The translations under genes were made by a program, and so were the position numbers. From Zobellia amurskyensis (lineage in GTDB: Bacteria > Bacteroidota > Bacteroidia > Flavobacteriales > Flavobacteriaceae): 64,000 nucleotides of DNA. The stretch's first letter is position 1, and each line of letters begins with the position of its first letter. Positions 26,305 through 36,900 of the stretch are shown here, one piece after another. The notes beneath the pieces are model-generated. The model was not told the origin of the DNA. It did no database searches and was given only the letters and a program-made list of their open reading frames with translations. The stretch covers positions 59,187 through 123,186 of the forward strand of contig NZ_RCNR01000012.1 of the NCBI RefSeq assembly GCF_009725985.1, read 5' to 3'.

Positions 26305-27696
26305 ATGAACACAAAATCCATTTTCACATTTGCCATAGGTTTAATGACCACTGTAACAAGTCTGGCCCAAGACCAGAAACCAAACATTATAGTAGTCTTA
26401 ACGGATGACCAAGGTTGGGCGGACGTAGGCTTTAACGGCGCTACGGATATTCCCACTCCAAATTTGGATAAACTAGCCTCTGAAGGGGTTATTTTTGACA
26501 ACGGTTACGTATCGCACCCTTATTGTAGTCCGTCCAGAGCTGGACTCTTAACAGGACGCTACCAAGCACGTTTTGGTCATGATTGTAATATGCCTTATCA
26601 ATCTGAAAACGATGCAACCGTTGGGACACCACTTTCAGAAAAAATGATTCCTGAAGCACTTAAAGAACAAGGGTATCGCACAAGTGCCATTGGTAAATGG
26701 CATTTAGGAGACCACCCTAACCTACATCCTATTCATCAAGGTTTTGACCATTGGTTTGGTTTTGCCGGCGGTGGAATGAACTACTGGGGAGTTCCTGATG
26801 GACCGCTCAAAACCATTGTTAGAAATGGTAAACCGGTTCCGCAAAATGAATTACGATACCTTACCGATGATTTCACGGATGAGGCCATAGATTTTATTAC
26901 AAAAAAAGATGACAAGCCCTTTTTCATGTACTTGGCATACAATGCACCACATGCACCTGACCAAGCTACCAAGCAATATCTTGAGCACACCAAACATATT
27001 GAATACGGAGGAAGAAGTGTTTATGGAGCCATGGTAAATGCGGTTGATGCAAACGTAGGAAGGATAGATTCTACGCTTGTGGCAAACGGCATGAAGGAAA
27101 ATACAATTTTGGTCTTTTTAAGTGATAATGGAGGTCGTGCAGAACACGCAGACAACCGCCCATACAGAGGTCACAAAGGCATGTTGTTTGAAGGCGGCAT
27201 TAAAGTTCCTTTCTTTATTACTTGGCCAGAAAAACTAAAAGCTGGTCAGCATTATGAAAAACTCGTTAGTTCTCTAGACCTTTTCCCAACCTTTGTACAA
27301 GCTGCCGGTGGTAATGTAAAAAATGAAACCCAATTAGACGGTACTACACTCCTACCCTATATTTTAGACGGTAAAACGGAAACGCCCCATGAACAGTTAT
27401 TTTGGCGTTCTGTTGGTGGCTTTGAGTACGCTGTTAGAGATGGGGATTACAAACTTTACAAAAGTGCCTACAAGAACAAAACCTTACTTTTCAACCTTAA
27501 AAACGACCCTTGGGAAAGAACTGATATAGCCGCCAATCACCCAAAAATAATTGCGAAATTAGAAAAGGTCTATACCGCTTGGGATGCTAAAAACCTAGCA
27601 CCAGGTTGGATAGACCCGCATGCAGAAAATGTAATCAAAGAAGAAAAAGCATTTGAGTCCATGCGAAAAAAAGCGGAAGGTCCAACTGGCAAATAA
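26305..27696 (+). CDS. S1-family sulfatase
   Basis: A 463-residue exported sulfatase (signal peptide to residue 21). The formylglycine site is Cys74 in CSPSRAGLLTGR, and the metal-binding pair is in VLTDDQGWADVG; the second metal site is FLSDNGG. The order and spacing correspond to type I sulfatases of the arylsulfatase A kind, which need a separate maturase to oxidise the cysteine. It should remove sulfate from galactan oligosaccharides in the periplasm; the exact position on the sugar cannot be read. Neighbours are the GH29 enzyme (19 bases upstream) and a second sulfatase (42 bases downstream). Confidence 0.93.
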   Translation: MNTKSIFTFAIGLMTTVTSLAQDQKPNIIVVLTDDQGWADVGFNGATDIPTPNLDKLASEGVIFDNGYVSHPYCSPSRAGLLTGRYQARFGHDCNMPYQSENDATVGTPLSEKMIPEALKEQGYRTSAIGKWHLGDHPNLHPIHQGFDHWFGFAGGGMNYWGVPDGPLKTIVRNGKPVPQNELRYLTDDFTDEAIDFITKKDDKPFFMYLAYNAPHAPDQATKQYLEHTKHIEYGGRSVYGAMVNAVDANVGRIDSTLVANGMKENTILVFLSDNGGRAEHADNRPYRGHKGMLFEGGIKVPFFITWPEKLKAGQHYEKLVSSLDLFPTFVQAAGGNVKNETQLDGTTLLPYILDGKTETPHEQLFWRSVGGFEYAVRDGDYKLYKSAYKNKTLLFNLKNDPWERTDIAANHPKIIAKLEKVYTAWDAKNLAPGWIDPHAENVIKEEKAFESMRKKAEGPTGK

Positions 27697-27738
27697 GACT
27701 AAAAAAAGAAAGCATTAAAAATTTTTATAATAGATAAA

Positions 27739-29421
27739 ATGAAACAATCCAAATGGTTTAAATCTTGGCTCATTGTACTGGCTATTTATGCCAATCCAAT
27801 CGTTCAGGTTACCGCCCAAGAGCAACCCAACTTCATATTCATTTTAACCGATGATCAACAGTATGGACTTATGGGGTGTACGGGCAACACTATAGTTCAG
27901 ACACCTAATCTTGATAAATTGGCTGCAGATGGTGTGTTGTTTACCAATGCACATATAACCAGTGCTATATGCACGCCAAGCAGAGCCAGTATTCTCACTA
28001 GTCAATTTGAACGGAAACATGGGGTTAACTTTAATTCCGGTACCAGTATGTCCCAAGAAGGTTGGGCTAATACCTACCCCATGGTCATGCGAGAAAATGG
28101 TTACTATACAGGATGGGTCGGAAAAAACCATGTTCCTGTTGGCAAAGGTGGTTACGATAGTGGCGTTATGGAAAAAAGCTTTGATTATTGGTATGCAGGA
28201 CACGGTCATTTAGGTTTCTACCCCAAAGATCGGCACGAGATTTTCAAAGACGCTAAATATGATACTCAAGTTGAAGTTATTGACGAGGGAGTGGAAGACT
28301 TTTTGTCCAATGAGCAGAAGTTGAGCGGAGCTATAAAATTCCTTGATCAAAGACCAGCGGACAAGCCTTTTATGCTTTCCGTGTGTTTTAACCTTCCTCA
28401 CGGGGCGGGTACCGGTTCTATGCAAATGAGAGACTCCGACGATGAGATTTACAAAACGCTTTATCGCGACCAAAATATTCCGTTACCAGAAAATTATATC
28501 GCTAGAAAAGATATAAAAACACCAAAGCTACCGGCCGAACTGCTTCACGCAGAAGACCGTCAACCAGGTTATGATTATGTAGATACACCTGAAGGTTTCA
28601 GAGAACGATACATAAGACAAATGGAAGCCATGACAGGTATAGACCGTCTTTTAGGGAAGCTTAGACAAACCTTGAAAGACCAAAAATTAGATAAGAATAC
28701 GGTAATTGTATTTACTTCTGACCATGGTCTTTTTATGGGTCAATTCGGTCTTGGTGGGAAAGCATTGTGCTATGAAGAAACTACCCACGTACCCATGATT
28801 ATTTTTGACCCAAACACTAAGAAGTCTAATAGAGGAAAAACTTCCGATGCTTTGGTACAGAGTATAGATATAGCCCCAACTATGATGACCATGGCCGGCG
28901 TAGCAGTACCAGACAGTTACCAAGGTAAAAACTTAACCGGACTTTTAGCCGGTGAAGAACAGGCTGTACGCCCATATCTTTATACTGAAAATTTATGGTC
29001 TACCCAATTTGGAAATCCAAGATGTGAAGCTGTTCAAGACCATGAATGGAAATATATTCGTTATTATAAAAATGATAATTTCTCTGCCCTAAAAAAGATA
29101 GCTACGGCTAAAAAAATGGACATTAATACAAATGCCATGTTGTACAAAGTTCACGATCCGGACATTGCTGTGTACAGAGATTATGCAGACGGACCACTAA
29201 ATGGCGAACCAGCTGTCTATGAAGAGCTTTTCAACCTTAAAAATGACCCAAAAGAGACAACCAATTTAGCCTCAGATACTGCTAACACAGCTAAGTTAGA
29301 GGAATTAAGAAAAGTCTGGAAAACGGAAATCACCAATGCCAGAGGTACAGATTTCCCAAAAGTTCTTAGGTATACCTCGGATAGCGAAGGAGAAAGAGGC
29401 GTTATAATTGAGCCTAAATAA
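27739..29421 (+). CDS. S1-family sulfatase
   Basis: A 560-residue sulfatase with a signal peptide (to about residue 27, ending VTAQ). The formylglycine site is Cys78 in CTPSRASILTSQ, preceded by the metal site FILTDDQQYG; the later metal site is VFTSDHGLFMGQFGLGGK. The segment after the active site (FERKHGVNF) is unlike that of the previous sulfatase, so the two belong to different S1 subfamilies and probably act on different sulfate positions. It ends the first catalytic unit of the PUL, and a strong terminator follows. Confidence 0.93.
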   Translation: MKQSKWFKSWLIVLAIYANPIVQVTAQEQPNFIFILTDDQQYGLMGCTGNTIVQTPNLDKLAADGVLFTNAHITSAICTPSRASILTSQFERKHGVNFNSGTSMSQEGWANTYPMVMRENGYYTGWVGKNHVPVGKGGYDSGVMEKSFDYWYAGHGHLGFYPKDRHEIFKDAKYDTQVEVIDEGVEDFLSNEQKLSGAIKFLDQRPADKPFMLSVCFNLPHGAGTGSMQMRDSDDEIYKTLYRDQNIPLPENYIARKDIKTPKLPAELLHAEDRQPGYDYVDTPEGFRERYIRQMEAMTGIDRLLGKLRQTLKDQKLDKNTVIVFTSDHGLFMGQFGLGGKALCYEETTHVPMIIFDPNTKKSNRGKTSDALVQSIDIAPTMMTMAGVAVPDSYQGKNLTGLLAGEEQAVRPYLYTENLWSTQFGNPRCEAVQDHEWKYIRYYKNDNFSALKKIATAKKMDINTNAMLYKVHDPDIAVYRDYADGPLNGEPAVYEELFNLKNDPKETTNLASDTANTAKLEELRKVWKTEITNARGTDFPKVLRYTSDSEGERGVIIEPK

Positions 29422-29449
29422 TTATAGATTACACTTTATTTAAAATTGA

Positions 29450-29491
29450 GGGTACAAAAGGTAAAACACTACCATCTTTTGTGCCCTTTTT
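29450..29491 (+). terminator. terminator of the first PUL unit
   Basis: GGGTACAAAAG (29450-29460) pairs with CTTTTGTGCCC (29476-29486) with one G-U pair, with GGTA/TACC inside the loop, followed by a TTTT tract. It ends the DUF1080-GH29-sulfatase-sulfatase transcript. The rest of 29492-29907 is AT-rich and shows no gene. Confidence 0.85.
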
Positions 29492-29907
29492 CAATTAAAG
29501 GCTTTGGAAGATAGCGCCGTTTGTCTAGAACCCAACATTCTCCAGATACACCAAATCACGAGAATTTTCCCTCTACCTTACTTATTCCAGGCCAAAAATA
29601 TGATGAAACGGCTATTTTCCATTTTGGTATAACTGAATAATTATTGGTTATTCATTAGCCACAGAAACTAAAAAAAGTAGATAAACATAACTACTAGGGT
29701 TATTAAAGTTAGGCCGATAATTAGGCTTAGATTCTTAATTATATGTCCCCTATTGAATGTATGCATGAGCACATTCCACTTTTTATTAATTCATTCACTG
29801 TGCTTTTTATTCAATTCCATTAAGTGGTCAATTTAAACTATACACCAGACAGATGTATTAAAGACACTCTGTAACCCATGTTGTCATTAACGATTTGGTT
29901 TAAAAAC

Positions 29908-29945
29908 AAAAAACCGCCTCAATTTACCAGTTTGAGGCGGTTTTA
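29908..29945. terminator. terminator of the susCD operon
   Basis: AAACCGCCTCAA (29911-29922) pairs perfectly with TTGAGGCGGTTT (29932-29943), flanked by A- and T-runs. On the minus strand it follows the surface lipoprotein gene by about 30 bases and ends the uptake operon. It can also stop transcripts from the other side. Confidence 0.9.
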
Positions 29946-29977
29946 CTAAACAATCAAAACACTACTAACAATTTTAA

Positions 29978-31981
29978 TTAAGGCCGATTATCATCTATTT
30001 GAATTATATAATCGTCATAATAAACATCACTTATTCCTGCTGGTACCGGTTGAATACGAACCGTTCCATTTGTGGTAGCATCTGCAGTGAAGGTAAACTC
30101 AACCAACTGCCAAGTACCCAATGCATCTTCCGCATCATTCCAATTATCGTTAACTTGCTGATTGCCAAAATAATGTTTAGCAAACGCTGTTGTGGTAGTA
30201 CTGCCCAAGTATCTTTTGAACTTTACTCTGTAAACTACACCTGCTTCAAACGGAAAGGTTCCGCTGGTAACCGTATTAGGTTTATTGCCATCAGGAGCGG
30301 ATAAATGTATAACGTTTCCTGTAGGCTCTACCATAGAAACTACATCTGGTGTTGGTGCTGCAACTATTTCCGCAGCTCCAGTTCCGTTGGAACCTGTATT
30401 TAACCAATCCGTATCAATTGCATTTTCATACATACCCACATCGCCAAGAACATTATCGTCATTTGCCACGACCGTATCAGGACCGAAATCGGCAATCTCA
30501 CCTGCGCCTATAGAACGAATATCACCTGGACCTGTATATGAAATTGTAATCTCGTCATCTCTATACAATTCTTCGCTCAACATGATTCTTAAAAGAGTCA
30601 CATCTGCAGCATCTACTTCAACAGAACTGACTACTGAAGCAACACCGTTTACCATGGCCGAAAAACCCATTGTAGCATCTGCAGAGGTCGTAATTGAAGC
30701 TGGGTCCAACTCTTGATCAAAAGCAATCAAAATAGCATCGCCTTCCGTCATTTTTTGAATCACCCCTACCCTATTAATCGGGATTGGAACATATACCTCA
30801 ACAGGTACTGCGGCAAAGGCTTCAAGAACACGTTCATCTACGGATTTTAATGTACTACTACCACCGTCATAAGAAACAGTAACCGTATTGGCCGCATCCG
30901 TTCCTTCTAATTGGTTATCTAACATAAGTACAAGCACGTTAGCATTTTTTGGTTTTTGAGTTACAGAAACAACTGTCCTTGCCGCTCCGTTAACCTCTAC
31001 CGTAAAATTAGCCGATACATCTTCCGTAAGGGCCACCAATTTGGAACTCAGGGGAACTTCAATTGAATTATCTGCCAATTCAACCACGTCACCCGATTGC
31101 TCCAAAGCCTCATCTAAAGCGGTAACATTAAAAACTACAGGAATTTCATAGGTTTCCTCATCTCCTTGAACGGTCTCGGTTCTATCCCTTTTCGAAATCA
31201 AACGACCTTCAAATTTTCCAATACGCTTGTTAAAAACTAACGTATCTATAGTTTTTTCTTCATTAACATTAATGATGTTTACTTCATCCTCTTCATTTTC
31301 TTCGATGGTATGAATTGTCCATACCGTAGAAGTAGGTCTAGATGTATTATTAGAACGACTTAAATCTTCAAAAACAAGTGCATCACCAAACTTTAAATCA
31401 ATTACATCTTGACTTTTAAAATCGATTTTATCACCGGCCAAGTTTCTGATTTCCATATCTGCTACGATAGTATCGTAGACATCCACAATAATGGTGTAAT
31501 CTAAAACCCAAGCCGCACCTTTTTGAACCGTTCTCAGGGTGTCGAAAATGGATGAGTTGGTTTCTGTGTCCCACCCTGTTGGCAAAACGAACTCTGTATA
31601 TTTTTCATACTCGTTATGCAACTTTATGGGTGTAAGTGAATCGCCTTTGGTAAACAACACATGTACCGTTCGCTCATCTGAAACCTTACCCGCATCCTCT
31701 ATGATATTAGATTCAAAACTATCTGCTTTAGTAGGTAGAGGTCCCTTTAGAAAAAATGTTCCTTCCGGTATGGTCCACTCATGTTTAGTGGTACCATTTG
31801 ACAGATCCATAAAGGACCCATAATTGTTTATATCTACATCCTTAACAACCGCGGTGCCCCATGTAGTTGTAAATGCGGCATCTACAAAGGTGTTTGGTGC
31901 TACGTACTCGTCATCATCTTCACAGCCAACTATAATCAGCAGTAAAAAAAGAAACCTAATACTATATTTTATATCTCTCAT
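29978..31981 (-). CDS. modular surface glycan-binding lipoprotein
   Basis: A 667-residue lipoprotein with the signal ending LLLIIVGC (Cys20), followed by several acidic residues (EDDDE), a pattern that favours export to the outer face. Residues about 30-270 form an N-terminal domain with PKD-like features. Between about 290 and 500 lie two repeats of a cyanobacterial SwmB-like domain (VPLSSKLVALTEDVSANFTVEVNG ... TVSYDGG; EGDAILIAFDQELDP ... ISYTGPG). The last 150 residues look like a carbohydrate-binding jelly-roll (GTFPFEAGVVYRVKFKRY). It takes the third position after susC and susD, where surface glycan-binding proteins are usual, and probably holds galactan at the cell surface. Confidence 0.8.
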   Translation of the reverse strand: MRDIKYSIRFLFLLLIIVGCEDDDEYVAPNTFVDAAFTTTWGTAVVKDVDINNYGSFMDLSNGTTKHEWTIPEGTFFLKGPLPTKADSFESNIIEDAGKVSDERTVHVLFTKGDSLTPIKLHNEYEKYTEFVLPTGWDTETNSSIFDTLRTVQKGAAWVLDYTIIVDVYDTIVADMEIRNLAGDKIDFKSQDVIDLKFGDALVFEDLSRSNNTSRPTSTVWTIHTIEENEEDEVNIINVNEEKTIDTLVFNKRIGKFEGRLISKRDRTETVQGDEETYEIPVVFNVTALDEALEQSGDVVELADNSIEVPLSSKLVALTEDVSANFTVEVNGAARTVVSVTQKPKNANVLVLMLDNQLEGTDAANTVTVSYDGGSSTLKSVDERVLEAFAAVPVEVYVPIPINRVGVIQKMTEGDAILIAFDQELDPASITTSADATMGFSAMVNGVASVVSSVEVDAADVTLLRIMLSEELYRDDEITISYTGPGDIRSIGAGEIADFGPDTVVANDDNVLGDVGMYENAIDTDWLNTGSNGTGAAEIVAAPTPDVVSMVEPTGNVIHLSAPDGNKPNTVTSGTFPFEAGVVYRVKFKRYLGSTTTTAFAKHYFGNQQVNDNWNDAEDALGTWQLVEFTFTADATTNGTVRIQPVPAGISDVYYDDYIIQIDDNRP

Positions 31982-32002
31982 TTTCTTTTATTTAGGTTTG
32001 AT

Positions 32003-33913
32003 TTATTGAACAAACTCGTCCCAATTAAGATTAGAATCTATTTCACTTTGTGGCATTGGTAAATAGGCATGCAAGTTTTCATTAAACTTCTGCGCTCCAA
32101 CCGTACAATCCTGAACTTCTGGCGGTTGATTAAATACACTTTTACCTTCATAAGTGGTAGGCTCTTCTCCTGAAACGGTTAAAAAACACTTATATCTGAT
32201 GTTATGCTTACCGTTTAAATTTTTCTCAAAATGCCAGTAATCATATTTTAAAGATGCCAGATTTTCCAATTGCTCCTTAAATTTTCCCCAACGTCTTAAG
32301 TCCGTTGCTCGATCACCTTCCAAAGCCAGTTCTAAAGGTCTTTCCGTAAAACGCAAGTGCTCCATTAAATTAACAAGGGTAACGGTCTGCGCTCCATTGG
32401 AAGCATCAAAATCTATATCATCCATATAGGTAGTCTCCAAATTATTGAACTCCGCACCTGCTTCAGAAGCCTTCCCTAATAAAATTAAATGCGAACGCTT
32501 TCTTACCCTATTGATGTACTTTAAACCTTCGGATAAATTTCCAGCCTCAAGCATACATTCAGCATACATCAAGTATACATCTGCCAAGCGAATAACAGGA
32601 ATATTAATTCCTGAGCGGTTGTTCATTAAAGTGGACCTATCTTCTCCTGCACCACCACCAATAGTGTTCCAATGCAAGAACTTCTTAAACATGGTAACAC
32701 GGTTTCTAGCGAAGGGTGCTACTCCTGTAGCATTGCCATACTCCCCATTTACTACTCCGTACATAGGAGCGTCCGGATCATCTACCTGTCCCATACAATC
32801 TCCCATTCTTTTACTGTACAAACGCATCCTATCTTCGGACCCAATTATCTCTCCATTCTCATTGTATACATTTGCACCAACACTAATGTTAGCGGGATCT
32901 GCGGGATCTGGCTTTTCTGCTCTATATTTCATGGACAACCACGAACTTGGTTGAATATTAGCGTTAAAAACTAGGTAGGTAACATTCTGGGCCAAAGACT
33001 CTTCTCCCGTAGTTTCTAGATTGACATTGGTGGTATAATTGATTTCAAAAATAGACTCAGAATTAAACTCCGCTATACCCGTTACAGAGGTAGCAATGTC
33101 TTCTTCCAATGTATAATTGTAATTTTCTATTACGTTTTTGAAATAAACTTCCGCGCTTAGAAAATCATTTTCGGCTATGTAGCTTTTTCCCATAAGAGCT
33201 TCACAGGCACCAGCCGTAATACGACCCAAATTATTGCTGCCAAGTGACTCCCATTCTGAGTAAGTTTTAGGGAGGTTATCTATCCCGTACTGTAAATCAT
33301 CCCGGTAGAAAGCTTGCACCGCATCAGATGAAGATAATGCTTTCTGAAATTCCTCAAAATCCTTAGGCACCGAACTTACCAATGGTATATTGCCATTGTT
33401 AAAGCTGGCATTAAGTACATAGTAGAAATATCCTCTTAAGGCACGTGCCTGTGCATATACTTCCAATCCTTGCTCCTTAGCCGACTCAGTCTTATAATCT
33501 ACTGCTAACCGCTCATAATTCTCTATTACTTGGTTAGCTCTAAAGACCCCCAAATAAAGTGCATTCCATTTGTTCTCTACATACTTGGTATTTGCCGTAA
33601 AATCCTGAAAATACATCTCATCCGGTCTAGTAGCTTGCCTATATCCACTGGGTACCGCTAAATCTGTACGTACGGATTCGTTTTGAATACCCAATACATC
33701 ATTATCCTTTAATGCGCTATAGACCGAGTTCAACCCTTGATTAAGTTGTGAATTATTTTTCCAAAAACTTTTAGTGGTCAAAGAATTTGGATTTGTTTGA
33801 TCCAAAAAATCATCACTACATCCCTGTGAAATTAGGACTAGCATGCACAACGCCATAGCTCTCCTATAGAGGCTATTTGTCATTTTCAATTTTGTTTTAT
33901 GTGTTTTTTTCAT
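32003..33913 (-). CDS. SusD-like nutrient-binding lipoprotein
   Basis: A 636-residue SusD/RagB family protein that caps the SusC transporter. It has a lipoprotein signal (MLVLISQGC) and the usual motifs: NPNSLTTKSFWKNNSQLNQGLNSVY near the N-terminus, ALRGYFYYVL, and the C-terminal LALEGDRATDLRRWGK. The start at 33913 lies 11 bases after the susC stop; an inner ATG at 33883 would give a shorter, more normal signal peptide and is equally possible. It is encoded between susC and the modular lipoprotein and should bind the oligosaccharide before passage through SusC. Confidence 0.95.
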   Translation of the reverse strand: MKKTHKTKLKMTNSLYRRAMALCMLVLISQGCSDDFLDQTNPNSLTTKSFWKNNSQLNQGLNSVYSALKDNDVLGIQNESVRTDLAVPSGYRQATRPDEMYFQDFTANTKYVENKWNALYLGVFRANQVIENYERLAVDYKTESAKEQGLEVYAQARALRGYFYYVLNASFNNGNIPLVSSVPKDFEEFQKALSSSDAVQAFYRDDLQYGIDNLPKTYSEWESLGSNNLGRITAGACEALMGKSYIAENDFLSAEVYFKNVIENYNYTLEEDIATSVTGIAEFNSESIFEINYTTNVNLETTGEESLAQNVTYLVFNANIQPSSWLSMKYRAEKPDPADPANISVGANVYNENGEIIGSEDRMRLYSKRMGDCMGQVDDPDAPMYGVVNGEYGNATGVAPFARNRVTMFKKFLHWNTIGGGAGEDRSTLMNNRSGINIPVIRLADVYLMYAECMLEAGNLSEGLKYINRVRKRSHLILLGKASEAGAEFNNLETTYMDDIDFDASNGAQTVTLVNLMEHLRFTERPLELALEGDRATDLRRWGKFKEQLENLASLKYDYWHFEKNLNGKHNIRYKCFLTVSGEEPTTYEGKSVFNQPPEVQDCTVGAQKFNENLHAYLPMPQSEIDSNLNWDEFVQ

Positions 33914-33924
33914 CTTTAGTTGTG

Positions 33925-36900
33925 TTAGAATTGTAATTGTAGACCCACTTTATACTGTGACGTTACCGGGTATGTACCTTGGTCTATACCCCTACTACTA
34001 AAACCATTGTTACCTACTTCAGGATCAAAACCGGAATAGTTGGTAATGGTGAATACATTTTGAGCTTGGACATAAAACCTAAGCTTAGCTATCTTCATTT
34101 TATCACTTAATTTTGATGGAAAAGTATATCCTAGGCTAATATTCCTAAGCCTTATGAACGAACCATCTTCTAGAAAGTAATCTGAAGCATCTCTATACGA
34201 ATTGGTATTTGGCGACCCATCATAATAAGGTATATCAGATGTTGGGTTAACCGTTGTCCACGAGTAATAAATATCAGCATGAGTACCAGATTGGTAGGCA
34301 TATGCCTTACTACCGTTCATTACTTCTGCTCCTTGAGAACCGTACCAGTTCATGGAAAAATCCACTCCTTTATAATTGGCTCCAAAATTGAACCCCATAT
34401 TAAAATCTTCCGAACCACTACCCTTGTATACTTTATCATCCTGATCTATCTTACCATCACCAGCATCTGGAATACCATCATTATCTGTATCTACGGTAAG
34501 TTGGTCTACATATCTTAATTGTCCCAAAGAAGCTGCAGGATCGATCTCTCTATAAGCTTCAAGTTCCTCTTCTGTTTTGATAATTCCATCCGTCTCACGC
34601 AAGAAAAAAGCAGCCGCCTCATACCCTTCGCGTATTACACTTACCAATTCTTGAGGTCCTCTTTGCGAGATATAACTGTTATCTAAGAATATAACAGGAT
34701 TGTTAGGACTTGTTTTGGTTACCAAGTTCACGTTTTTAGCATAGGTTAAACCCATGTTCCAATTGAATCCTTTTTTACCGTAGTGATTGAATTTCAAGGC
34801 CATTTCATGACCCGTGTTTCTCATATCACCAATATTCAAGATACTACTTCTGTTTGACCCGAAAACACCTGTTGAAGGAGGGTTTACAACGCCGAATAAC
34901 AAATCTTTCTTTTCACTTACGTACACATCATTAGAGAAAGTAAGCTTGCCATTAAACAAGGCTAGATCAACCCCTAGGTTACGCTCTTTGGAGGTTTCCC
35001 ATTTTACATTTTCATTAGCATACCTTTCTTGAGTTGTTCCCAAGGCCGGTGTTTCTGTTGTAGAATCTAAACTGGGGTCTACATCGGCACTTCCAAATAC
35101 ATAATCTTGCCCTAGATCAACAACTGCCTGATTACTATAAGAAGCAAATCTATCATTACCTGTAGTACCGTAACCCACTCTAATTTTAAATGAATTAACG
35201 GTTTCTTTAATAGGCTCCCAAAAAGCTTCATCGGAAACATTCCAACCTAAAGAGGCACTAGGAAACCAACCCCATCTGTTTTGTGGGCTAAATTGAGACG
35301 AACCATCTCTTCTTATACTCCCACTAAAAATGTACTTCCCATCATAGTTATATTGAATTCTACCAAGATACCCGATAAGTGTTCGTGTATAATCCCTTCC
35401 ACCCGATGTAATCAAATCACCTGTGGTATAGCCATCAAAAACCGTAACCGCGGCATCTGCATTATCCCTCTTCTCCGCTCTGAAATATTCATTTTCAGTC
35501 TGCTCTAAGGAATTTACCAATAATACGTTTAGGTCATGCTTTCCAAATCGCTTATGGTAGTTCATCATGCCTTCAAACGTCAATTTATTATTGTCGGTAA
35601 CCGAGGTCTGGATCAAAGAAATATCCCATGGGTTTGGTGGTATCAAATCTCCAGCGGTATTATAAACATCTAATCTTGGTATGATACGTACACCTTTGTC
35701 ATGGGAAAAATTGGCACCTCCCCTAGCCGTAAATTTTAAGGATGGCGTTGCATCAAAATCAATCTGAATATTGGCACCGTTACTGGTTCCGTCCCGCACT
35801 TCCTTTGTATTTAAATTTCTGGCCACACCACCAAGGGCTCTAATAGGTCCTATTCCACCTGGCTCGTCAACATCATCTTCTGTAACATCTGTAAGCTCCG
35901 TTTGTCCTAATTCTATATCTGGTTGAAACGGCTTGTATTCCAATATTTTATTGAAAACACCATAATTTGGTAGTGTTTTCTCATCTCTTTTAAAAGTTAG
36001 TCCCGTTGCTATTTTCCAATTTCCTTTTGTAAACTGAGTGTTAGATCGAATATTAAATCGGCTATAATCCGAATTGATCATTATACCTGACTGATCATAG
36101 AAACTGGCGTTGAAGTTATACGTCAACCCATCTTTACCACCTGAAACATTAACAGAGTGATTTTGAATAGGCGCCAAATCATTCAGAATTAAATCTTCTA
36201 ATTGAGTGTCATTAGTAAACCAAGATCTATTCCTGTGAATTTCCGCATTAACACCACCTTGTACCTTACCACTGGACTGCGCTCCACGTAGCATATCCAT
36301 ATACGTAAGTTGGTACGAAGACATAAGCGGCGTTCCCGATGTAATATCCTGTACCCCATACTCAGAGTTTACGCGAATATCCATCTTACCTACTTTACCT
36401 TGTTTGGTCGTAATTAGGATTACACCCCCGGCACCACGTGTACCATAAATAGAAGCAGAAGCAGCATCTTTTAATACATCTATAGATTCAATCTCACTAA
36501 TGCTTAATTGAGGGTCACTATTATAAGGAATACCATCAACCACATAAAGTGGACCATTTTGCCCGTCTAAAAGCGAACTGAAACCACGAATAAGAATGTT
36601 AGCCTCCTCTCCTGGTTGCCCAGAACTGGAGGTGATATTTACACCTGCAATCTGGCCCTGCAATGCAGTACCAATATCCGAAGTGGTAGTTTTGGCCAAC
36701 TCTTCAGATTTTACTTGCACTACGGCACCAGTCAGTTCCTTTTTACGTTGGGTACCGTAGCCTACTACAATAACTTCGTCTAATTCAGAAGCATCTTCTT
36801 CTAAACTAATATTTAAGCTTGTTTTACCACTTACGGCAATTTCTTTGGTAGCAAAACCAATATAACTAAAGATAAGTACGTCTGTAGATGATGCCTTTAT

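Noticed and set aside
29492..29907. Hidden gene between the two terminators
   Set aside because: No frame longer than a few dozen codons with coding character; only AT-rich DNA seen.
33883..33913. Shorter susD start at 33883
   Set aside because: Not excluded, but the ATG at 33913 lies 11 bases after susC, the usual spacing; mentioned as alternative.
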